The notes below the pieces were generated by a model that was not told where the DNA came from, did no database searches, and saw nothing but the letters and a program-made list of their open reading frames with translations. From NCBI GenBank assembly GCA_032353305.1, contig JAUCNG010266630.1, positions 1-12,460 of the forward strand: DNA of 12,460 nt, in the 5' to 3' direction. The stretch is from Cephalothrix spiralis (lineage: Eukaryota; Nemertea; Palaeonemertea; Archinemertea; Cephalotrichidae). Both the position numbers and the translations under genes were made by a program. Shown here piece after piece: positions 1-6,943 of the stretch (the stretch's first letter is position 1; each line of letters begins with the position of its first letter).

Positions 1-3
1 GTA

Positions 4-31
4 TTTCGACTAGCCTATTTTTCGACTAGCC
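4..31. repeat. TTTCGACTAGCC tandem pair, period 16
   Basis: TTTCGACTAGCC occurs at 4-15 and again at 20-31. It resembles the TTCGAATAGCC motif in the tails of the two SINEs in this intron, so it may be the edge of another copy of that tail cut by the window. Confidence 0.6.
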
Positions 32-59
32 ATTTTACGCATTCTGGTTTGGTCCAGAG

Positions 60-217
60 TCAAACACCTTTACTACTTATGGTTTTCGAGAAGTTCCTGG
101 TTCTATTTTGTGTACATAGTTTTTTTTCTATTTCATAACTTTAATATTTGTAAAATATAATATAAGTGCTCAAATCCTGTACATAAAATAGAACGAATAA
201 AATTGATTGATTGATTG
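60..217 (+). repeat. Possible 3' end of a truncated non-LTR element with AATAAA and an ATTG tail
   Basis: An AT-rich tract leads to AATAAA at 196-201, followed directly by four exact ATTG units at 202-217. A polyadenylation-like signal joined to a short tetranucleotide tail is usual for 5'-truncated LINE copies in invertebrates. No coding remnant is visible upstream, so the left limit is a guess. Confidence 0.35.
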
Positions 218-440
218 TTGCGAACTAGTTGTCTGGAACTTTTGCCCGATATTCACCAAAATTTGTTGAAGAATTCGCTGATTTCCAGGTTAGTATCCAC
301 TTAACGGGTTGACGAAGATTGTTCAACCTCGGCGCTTAATCCCAAAATGATGTTAATAGTCCGGGCCCTCAAAAATATAGCCAGCCACGGAACCCCTAAT
401 TCAGGAGCATTAAAGGTTTTAATGCCAACCTAGACTTGTG

Positions 441-806
441 GTAGAATCCGAATAGATTACATTGTCTTTCTTATATAAAGGGCGTCAGATGACTTCTCGA
501 ATAGACACAATGGCCAGCATGCCGCGCATTTACCCTTTATAAGCACCTGGGGACCGCCTCGCGGCTTCTCTGATTTCGAATAGCCCCAAAGGTTCTTTAT
601 CGTGCATTATAAGTATATTACACACGCCAAGCCAGGACAATTAAATGCGTCGCAATTGTCTTTGATTTTGTATTTACACAACCCAGTCTGGAGCACTGGA
701 TGAGAGCCTGTATAGATTAGTTGGCGAGAGAAGTGGATCGAACGGGGTTCGAACATTCTCTCATGAGATTAAGAGTCTCATTCTCTACCTATTGAGCCAA
801 CCCTGG
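441..806 (-). repeat. tRNA-Lys(CTT)-derived SINE, copy A
   Basis: On the minus strand the head (about 806-733) reads as a degraded tRNA: A-box-like TGGCTCAATAGGTAGAG, anticodon arm TGAGA-CTCTTAA-TCTCA with anticodon CTT, and B-box-like TGTTCGAACCCC. After it come a central hairpin (678-699) and a tail with CTATTCGAAA and GAGAAGCCGC (563-583). The D and anticodon arms closely match eukaryotic tRNA-Lys(CTT), but the acceptor stem is not complementary, so this is a SINE head and not a functional tRNA. The 3' limit is uncertain; CGAATAG recurs at 449-455 and 498-504. Confidence 0.72.
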
Positions 807-814
807 AACCACCC

Positions 815-1005
815 GTCGCGTCGGCTACTCGGCTTCCGAATAGCCACAGGAATTATTTTCTAAACCGAGCTGCCCTTAATCGCTTTCGCAGATACAACCC
901 AGTTTGGGGTACTGGGCGTATACAGAAATCAAACCTACGACCATGACGATTGATAACGTCATTTTTGTGAGAAAAGCGCCTCTACCAACTGAGCTAATCG
1001 GAGCC
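815..1005 (-). repeat. tRNA-derived SINE, copy B
   Basis: The head starts near 1005 on the minus strand with a good A box, TTAGCTCAGTTGGTAGAG, and a weak B box, AGGTTTGATTTC. About 14 extra bases sit between the D arm and a TGACG/CGTCA anticodon-like stem. The central hairpin (894-915) is 19/22 identical to copy A, and the tail (821-846, GGCTATTCGGAAGCCGAGTAGCCG on the minus strand in part) aligns with copy A's tail. The head differs from copy A, which suggests a different tRNA source or strong divergence. Confidence 0.65.
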
Positions 1006-1047
1006 ATGTGTATTGACATTAAAATATTTTAAAAACCGGTACGTTAC

Positions 1048-1170
1048 CTCTTCTAGGCTCATCGACCTGAGTGCCTTTTCTTCAGCTTGTGTCAACAACT
1101 TGTTTTTTGGAATAATACTTTGACTACCGTGAAGTAATTCTGCAATTTCCCTTTCTAATGGCGTTCGAGG
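1048..1170 (-). CDS. UTP14: UTP14 exon 7, last in the window (residues 162-202)
   Basis: It has exactly 41 codons. Acceptor ttttttcag|CCTCGA and donor GAAGAG|gtaacg. PRTPLEREIAELLHG and LRSMSLEE are the best conserved family motifs visible. In homologues the next residues are AKxRRxELQ, and no such exon lies between 1047 and 1, so the rest of the gene is off the left edge. Confidence 0.94.
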
Positions 1171-4100
1171 CTGAAAAAACCAAACATTTGATTAAATAAG
1201 CAAAGGCGGTTGAAAGCACGAGAGGGTTCCGTCCCTTTTTGAATAACTTGGTACCGAAAAATAAAAATTTCTCTTAGAACGTAGTAATATATCTTAATAA
1301 GCGAATGCACATGTACTGTATTTGCCCCACGACTAGATAGCGGCGCACGATTCTACAGGCAATTTATAAAGACCGAATCGAAGCGCGCCTCAAATCAAGG
1401 TGGTTGTAATTCACCGGGGAAAACTAAAAATTAAGTCAGAAAGGCTGTTTGGATGCAGCTGTATCCGAAAGGGTGAAACAAACTTTTCTAAATCTAATGG
1501 GGGAGATGTTAAGTGAACCTTATCCAAAATTTAGACGATTCTACGAGGAATTGCATTTTTTCCAAATTATGAAGTTCGATTAGGTGTGGAATAGCCTTCA
1601 ACTCTAAACTAGACAGAATAGAGAGGAAATTTCGAACACTGTAATTTCTGTTTTTGGAATCCCGCTGACACCGAGTGTGCAACCCTACGCACATATTTTC
1701 CAGAGGGCTGAACCACTTAATTTAATTTTCAACACAGTTCTTTGAACCACATTTTACAACGATACTGGTTATCGGTATCGCCGAAACTTGAACCATTACT
1801 TTCAGTATCGCTCCACAGTATACCGATACTAATTAACTTTTTGTCTTCTATTTTAAAGAAATTGTTTAATGAGGGTCATAAGGGCATTTTGTTGGTTAGC
1901 GATTAAGCCGTTTTGGCTTGTCGATTACCGATTAATTGGGAAATTCGTTGTCGGAACTGGTTAGCGATTAAATAGTTTTAAAGTGTATAACGGAACTCAA
2001 ATATTTTCACACCTCGCTTCGCTCGATGACATAACATAACTAAAGTAAATTTGTGTATGAAAGCACGCAACAATTCTTATCACTCTATACTGGCCTCGGT
2101 GTCATAAACTTCTAAAAGTGCTTTAGAATTGCGTCTCGAACTCATTAAGTTCAAATTAATGAAAAATATTTGTATTATAAAGCGCGCAAAAATAGAAGCT
2201 TTTTTAAGCCGGATGAGTTTTAACTTAATTGAACGATTGAATAATATCAAGGTCCTTGATAATATATGATCACCGAAATTCGTCGATTACGGTTAGCGAT
2301 TTTATTTGCAATACGGCATATTCATCGATTACGGTTAGCGATTAAATGTGCGAGACAAATTTTTTATTGATTAACTAAAATCCTTGTCGATTACCGATTA
2401 ATTGGGAAAATCCTTATCGATTAGCAGTTGCCCATGTGATCCTCTTCAATTAATAATTTCATATAAATTAATAATAATCAGTATGTCATGACATGACACT
2501 GTCACTTGAAAGTTAATGGAATGTTCGTCGATAGCTACGCTATATTAAGCGATTCTTTAAATTATGCCGTAGAATTATTCTTTATTTTCTTCTTTCTATT
2601 AGAACAATAAATGTAAGGAGGACGGTAGTTTGAGGTCATCTTCTGGGAGGCAATTTTACAAAAAATGGCATAAGCTTGATTTCAATTAAGCTTTTAAAAT
2701 TAAAAGACGCATCGACATCGACAAATCCTCAAAATTATGAGAGGCTATGAAATACTTACAGCAATAACTTTCGATGGTAAACCTTTGTTTACGGATATAC
2801 TTGTTTTCGCCAGGGGAAATGTTAATTGCTCTGCCTGAAAATAAAAAGGAAGAAACTAATTTAGGCACAGTCGTCATGAATACGCGCACTTAAAACCCAA
2901 TGCCGAATGCCAATCGCAAATAACGCTTTTCGAAAGAAGTCTTATAATTATATACATTTCAAAAAAGGCATAGAATTCTGAATATCACAACATTTCATAT
3001 AATATGTCAACCTAATTCCAATTTCGTAACCGTATCTCAAAAAAAGCTTCGGATCCCTACCCATACCCTATCTGTTTATAAATGTATCGATGCATAGGGT
3101 TTCGCATTGTTTTGCCGAAAGCTTAAACAATTAAGACAAAATTATTTGTAAATTTTGTTTTTTTTGTCCGGAAAGTTATGTGCCAAATTCTATAAACAAT
3201 TGATTTTTATAGAAAAAAATCCGCTTGCAAATGGAACAAACGAGCAAAAAAACAGAACAAATTTAAGAAAGAATAACTTTCATCTTTGTTTTGCTTTTGA
3301 AAGAATTTTTTTACATACTATAAAAACAAAGCGCTATGTACCGCCACCCCACCAGGGGACTCCGCACTGTAGGAGTTCGGTGGATCGGGGTGATCCACAG
3401 ATTTCTAGCGATAGGATCGCTCTTAGCGTCGCTATTTTGAAATTTTCCAGAACACCCCCTCCCCCGGGGAGTTTCATTGACTGGAGCATAACTAGCTTTC
3501 TTATTTGGCAAAACATTTCAATTGTATTTAACGGCAGCATTTATATTTAGAAATTGGTCAAATGTTACAAATAAATGACCATAAATTGCTTTTTCGTCAT
3601 AGACATTATTCCGCAAAAGGCTTAAAAAAAGATAAATGCAAATATTTTTGTTTTTTCGTCGGGTAAATATTTCATTTATGAAGATGCATGTGTTAATTGT
3701 TCCTAATAATTAAATAATCGTGTTTTTTCGTCGGGCATGAATAAATTCTTTTTGTGTCGGGTATTAACTCACCTGTCGATTTTTCTTGACAATAGGCTGC
3801 CATTTTGTTATTTCTTCCGTGGTTTTTTCATAAATAATAGTTCTTTGAACCTAGAAGAGCAAAATAAGATAAAATCTAGTCATTCCTACAATACAAAGAT
3901 TACTCACTAGAACTGTAATAAGTTTATTATAAGCATTCTAAAAATTGATATTTGTGACTCCGATGTTTACCCCCCCTTGCTGCCGGAGGCGGGTTTATTT
4001 GAGATTTGAAGCTCTTAGAAGGAGTTCTAGCCCTCTTATTTTAACAAATTAATGCTATTTCAATCACTTTAAAACTATAATTAACCTCAACTTTTTTTGA

Positions 4101-6572
4101 ATAATCTATCTGGTATAGTACCAAGGTTTTGAAATTTTATAAGGTAAAAAGCTTTTTTTTCCATAATAAATAACGTTTTCTAAAAAGTAGGAATTATTAT
4201 AATAAGTAGGAAACCACTTTTTGAAAAAAGTAGGAATTCCAAGGAACAGTAGGCAAAGTAGGAGGAATTTTCAAAAGTAGGATGTGATGCCTGCTATTAC
4301 AATGACTCATTTTGATATACCATCTTCGTAAACATTTTTACAATATGGTGCCATATTTTTCAAGATTATGAAGCAAAAATCCTTATATACTGATTGAATT
4401 GTCACGTAATATGCTTAAGAATATGTTAGAATTCCAAACTTATTATTTTACATTCTTTATCTTTCGAGCAGGGTTAGACTGGTTGCCTGCTCGATTACGG
4501 CTTCTTAAATAAGTAACTAAATAAGTAACTTGATAAATACCTTTTCATGTTGAAATCTTGGTAGAGGAGTGTCGACCACTTTTGAACGATCGTCAAAAGA
4601 CTTTAACTTCTTTTTTAATTCTTTAAACTTTCCTTTGCCTGGGAGACTTCCCATTAAATCACTCAATTGTACTTTTCCAGATGCTGTAATATAGAACGAC
4701 AGAAGCAAGTGTGAGTCTCGATCTCCATCCCCCAGGATAAGTGGCGTAACTCCCTTTATTAGGGCCTCGGCGAACTTCAACCTGCAGTTTTGAGGTGGGA
4801 TTTCGACCCGATTTCGACCAGGGGCTTCTGGCTCCCCTCCGACATAACTGTGTAAAGAATGGCTTAAAACCCATATCGATTTACTCTCGGCATACTACGT
4901 TTCTAGTCGATTCGTCATTTATAGTTAAAACACTGGTTGAAGCAACCGACTTATACTTTGCGGCACAAAATGTAAAAGACCCTACGATAACAAACTCTAT
5001 TTAATTATGTTTCACTCACTCTAAATATCAGTAATACATTTATGTAAAACAGGCCATTAATTTTCTCTTATTCTCTTACGTACCATCGCTAGGTCCTAAG
5101 CTAAATTCGGACACTTTAGACGACGCCTCTGATCGAACTTTCTTCTTTAAAAACCTAAAATATCAAAAGAAAGATTAGTGACATAAACAGGTTTTTTTAA
5201 ATTTATCTAAGCTTACAAATTCTCACCAGTGACCGAGTCAAGCGAAAACATTCTTTTAGAAACAATATACCATGAAATGCTTAATAATTAAAAAGTTGGA
5301 TAACATCCAGTACTTACCTCTTTTTTCCATCGAGATTTGATAAAGATTCAATTAAACGGTCATGCTGAAGGGTATCAGGCTGCAATTTATAAAATGAATG
5401 AATTAATATTAATACCAAGAGCAAAAATTAATCAATCTTTTATTTTTACATTTGAATGAGCTGCATTTTCTCTTACCCTGTATTATTATTGCATTTGGCC
5501 CGTTACATGTTTCCCAACAAATATAACTAATGAAATTCAAGAGATTTCATGAGTATCTCATAGTTATATACTGTGGACAATTTCAAATATCAAATATATC
5601 CTATGAATAAAAACATTAGACACTGTTTCAATATACGATTAATAGGATAAAGAGTATAAATAAAATCCAAAACTAACGTCCTTGCGGGCCTCCTCATGTT
5701 TTTACAATCAACATAAAATTCAAACGGTTTAATCTATGGTATTACAATTTGCATAAGACATATATACATGTCCAAGAGCGCATATTTTATGCCATCATTG
5801 ACATGCCGAATTTACATATTCTACATTTCACATACTAAGACAATTCGAGACAATTTAGAAATCATTTGGCAATAAGCATTATCAATGTAGTAACAAAAAA
5901 ATGTAAACGTTCAAAATTGCTGCGGGCGGTGAGTGAAAGGTCATCAAAAGACTGAGAATGAATGCACAAGTGATTTCTTAGATATTGATACTCACCAGCA
6001 TCTTTCACATTTACTGGTTGATATAAGCTTAATAGAGGTATAAGCAAGTAAAAATATGCGAGACCGAAAAATAGATTCATTGGGTCTAAATACTATGATT
6101 GCACACCTTGATCATTAATTTATCATTTTTAACGTTATACCCATACGGCGGGAGAGGTTTAGAGCCACCCTTTTTCTGGAATAAGCCGTGTGAAACAAAA
6201 TAAACATATATTTTGATCAATGTGAAGGTGTTTCAAGGTCATTTAATAGTGTCAACTATCAATTTCTAGTTTCGCACGAATATTCGTACATAATATTTGT
6301 GCCAAAAATATTTGTTTGTAATACTTTTGCGAAAAACTATTTGCGCCCAGCCCTAGTTGTATGTGAACCGCATACTAACAAGAGTTTTGGTACAGTCATA
6401 ACAGTGGTTCTTTAACAAGCTTTGGCTTTATAGATGTGGCTCTTTAGTCCCAAAATAAGCAAAAATTTACGCATTATGAAATATGGAAAAAATAGATCAG
6501 TGAAAATTTAAATATTACCTCTTCATCACTTTCACTAAAAACTCCCACTTCCTCCACAAAATTTTCATCCAT
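1048..6572 (-). CDS. UTP14: UTP14 homologue, U3 snoRNP / SSU processome component (N-terminal 202 codons, 7 exons, C-terminus outside window)
   Basis: UTP14 proteins are nucleolar components of the small-subunit processome. They associate with U3 snoRNA and are needed for 18S rRNA processing; in yeast Utp14 activates the helicase Dhr1 (DHX37 in animals). Seen here: exons 6572-6519, 5379-5318, 5154-5084, 4683-4541, 3850-3773, 2834-2760 and 1170-1048 all have GT-AG borders and join to 606 bases (202 codons) without a stop. Landmarks in family order are acidic SESDEE (13-18), LDGKKR (34-39), KVSEF (52-56), VQLSDLMGSL (67-76), ITKWQPIVKKNRQ (124-136), AEQLTFPL (137-144), PRTPLEREIAELLHG (162-176) and LRSMSLEE (195-202). 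Lysine-rich stretches at 37-46 and in exon 4 suit a nucleolar protein. The start ATG at 6572 directly follows an acceptor AG, so either a 5'UTR intron precedes it or the ATG is internal and a coding exon lies further right. No frame damage is seen, so the gene looks functional. The family call is by recognition, not by search. Confidence 0.93.
1171..2759 (-). other. UTP14 intron 6 (1,589 bases)
   Basis: It contains an inverted repeat TATCGGTAT / ATACCGATA (1770-1778 and 1820-1828) and a degenerate GATTA-rich repeat cluster at 1894-2420. The remainder is AT-rich without recognisable coding sequence. The 61-codon open stretch on the minus strand at 1509-1694 has no splice context or family resemblance. 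Confidence 0.85.
1894..2420. repeat. Degenerate GGTTAGCGATTAA / TCGATTACCGATTAATTGGG repeat cluster
   Basis: GGTTAGCGATTAA occurs at 1894-1906 and 1959-1971; GGTTAGCGATT also occurs at 2292-2301 and 2333-2347. TGTCGATTACCGATTAATTGGGAAA occurs at about 1919-1943 and 2386-2410 (20 or more identical bases). The copies fall in two blocks about 450 bases apart, consistent with a decayed duplicated repeat. Confidence 0.65.
2760..2834 (-). CDS. UTP14: UTP14 exon 6 (residues 137-161)
   Basis: It has exactly 25 codons. Acceptor tattttcag|GCAGAG and donor ATTGCT|gtaagta, a consensus site. AEQLTFPLAK continues the conserved KNRQ-AEQLxFPL junction of the family. The rest is the variable linker. Phase 0 at both ends. 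Confidence 0.93.
3340..3475. repeat. GC-rich, hairpin-prone block of unknown origin
   Basis: It is strikingly GC-rich against AT-rich surroundings. It contains GTGGATC-GGGGT-GATCCAC (7-bp stem) near 3380-3398, AGCGAT-AGG-ATCGCT near 3407-3421, and opposing C-rich and G-rich runs (CCACCCCACCAGGGG, CCCCCTCCCCCGGGGAG). It could be a small structured mobile element. No ends or target duplication were identified. Confidence 0.45.
3588..3764. repeat. TTTTTTCGTCGGG short repeats
   Basis: TGTTTTTTCGTCGGG occurs exactly at 3649-3663 and 3721-3735. Related forms are at 3749-3764 (TTTTTGTGTCGGGTAT) and about 3588 (CTTTTTCGTCA). Spacing is irregular. Confidence 0.6.
3773..3850 (-). CDS. UTP14: UTP14 exon 5 (residues 111-136)
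   Basis: It has exactly 26 codons. Acceptor cttctag|GTTCAA and donor CGACAG|gtgagt. ITKWQPIVKKNRQ matches the highly conserved family motif of the type LSKWDPVVLKNRQ. Phase 0 at both ends. Confidence 0.94.
4186..4281. repeat. AGTAGG motif cluster
   Basis: AGTAGG occurs six times in 96 bases, at 4186, 4205, 4229, 4248, 4257 and 4276, mostly in the context AAAGTAGGAATT. The spacing of 9-24 bases suggests a decayed short tandem array. Confidence 0.6.
4465..4493. repeat. Perfect 8-bp inverted repeat CGAGCAGG / CCTGCTCG
   Basis: The arms at 4465-4472 and 4486-4493 are perfectly complementary around a 13-base loop, inside UTP14 intron 4. Function unknown; it may be chance or a repeat end. Confidence 0.5.
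4541..4683 (-). CDS. UTP14: UTP14 exon 4 (residues 63-110)
   Basis: Acceptor atattacag|CATCTGG and donor GAAAAG|gtattt. It carries VQLSDLMGSL, followed by a very lysine-rich stretch (residues about 79-90) and then PLPRFQHEK, where other UTP14 proteins have a similar LxDLL...KKxL...PL run. It ends in phase 0. Confidence 0.9.
4684..5083 (-). other. UTP14 intron 3 (400 bases), with a GC-richer insert
   Basis: Positions 4735-4980 are richer in GC than other introns and stay open for 70 plus-strand codons (4795-5004). That frame begins at a GTG and is not recognised. It may be a fragment of an inserted element; 5005-5083 shows nothing. Confidence 0.8.
5084..5154 (-). CDS. UTP14: UTP14 exon 3 (residues 39-63)
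   Basis: Acceptor attttag|G and donor GATG|gtacgt. It encodes FLKKKVRSEASSKVSEFSLG and three more residues. The SEAS-KVSEF segment is the strongest single family match in the N-terminal part. The final G joins CA of exon 4 to give Ala63. Confidence 0.92.
5318..5379 (-). CDS. UTP14: UTP14 exon 2 (residues 19-38 plus two bases of 39)
   Basis: Acceptor attgcag|CCT and donor AG|gtaagt, a near-perfect consensus. It encodes PDTLQHDRLIESLSNLDGKK, matching the family segment of the type HxxLLEAISSLDGK. The last two bases (AG) pair with the first base of exon 3 to give Arg39. Confidence 0.9.
5380..6518 (-). other. UTP14 intron 1 of those visible (1,139 bases)
   Basis: AT-rich, with no repeat family or coding exon that I can support. 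A donor-like gtgagt lies at about 5996-5991 on the minus strand after an open stretch (about 6027-5997), but the implied 32-base exon would break the frame between exons 1 and 2. Confidence 0.8.
6519..6572 (-). CDS. UTP14: UTP14 exon 1 of those visible (residues 1-18)
   Basis: It encodes an acidic peptide beginning MDENFVEE and ending SESDEE, like the acidic stretch near the N-terminus of animal UTP14. The acceptor is ttttacag|ATGG and the donor GAG|gtaata at 6518-6517. It ends in phase 0. The acceptor directly before ATG implies a further upstream exon, not located. Confidence 0.82.
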
Positions 6573-6943
6573 CTGTAAAAATAGACATTATTTGATATTT
6601 GACTATGATATTTCTTATACTATAATATATCTTATACAGTTATTAATGTTCAAAATTGGGGCACGGTCCAATTTGACGTTGTGAAGCATAAGTCAGGACT
6701 GAATTGAGCTAGGACAAAACATATTTAGAAAGGTAATGGGACTAGCACTTCGCTCATACCATATATATAGTACAATTAGAAAAAAATGCCTGTTTTGCGC
6801 CCTGAAAAAGCTGACTTTTAAGTCTCTTCGGGGTCTGTAAACATTATATACACCATATTTCAATAATACAATATTTTTTGGGATAAAATCACTTGCAGTC
6901 GGTCCATAAATTTAATTTTAATATCCCGGTATTCATTTTTCAG
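6573..6943. other. Spacer between the UTP14 start and the transposase relic
   Basis: This 371-base stretch separates the first visible UTP14 exon (minus) from the transposase exon (plus). It is AT-rich. I see no TATA element or CpG-rich segment I could defend as a promoter, and no N-terminal helix-turn-helix exon for the transposase on the plus strand. Confidence 0.7.

Larger units (their letters stand above)
1..1047 (-). other. Start of UTP14 intron 7, largely repeat-filled
   Basis: This lies between the exon 7 donor and the window edge. It contains two tRNA-derived SINEs, a run of CGAATAG-containing motifs, a (ATTG)4 tail with an AATAAA, and a tandem TTTCGACTAGCC pair. I see no coding exon here, and in 218-440 I recognise nothing. 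Confidence 0.8.
2835..3772 (-). other. UTP14 intron 5 (938 bases)
   Basis: It holds a GC-rich hairpin block (3340-3475) and TTTTTTCGTCGGG motifs just downstream of the exon 5 donor (3588-3764). Open frames across 3155-3550 on both strands are chance readings through the GC-rich block. Confidence 0.85.
3851..4540 (-). other. UTP14 intron 4 (690 bases)
   Basis: It contains the AGTAGG cluster (4186-4281), a CGAGCAGG / CCTGCTCG hairpin (4465-4493) and a 12-base direct repeat AAATAAGTAACT at 4507-4518 and 4519-4530, ten bases from the exon 4 donor. No coding sequence is recognised. Confidence 0.85.

Noticed and set aside
733-806. Functional tRNA-Lys(CTT) gene
   Set aside because: The acceptor and T stems do not pair and it continues into a SINE body; no Pol III T-run terminator follows the tRNA part.
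2686-2889. 67-codon minus-strand ORF taken as a gene
   Set aside because: It overlaps UTP14 exon 6 in a different frame; the true frame is the one reading AEQLTFPL.
3155-3550. 131-codon plus-strand gene
   Set aside because: It is an open run through AT-rich and GC-rich repeat sequence inside a UTP14 intron, with no family-like motif; overlapping minus-strand frames there are equally open.
4517-4780. Single 87-codon minus-strand ORF taken as a gene
   Set aside because: Only 4541-4683 is coding (UTP14 exon 4); both ends of the ORF run into introns 3 and 4.
5997-6028. Extra UTP14 exon in intron 1 (ends GATGCTG|gtgagt)
   Set aside because: The 32-base exon would break the phase-0 join between exons 1 and 2, the acceptor is poor, and homologues need no residues there.
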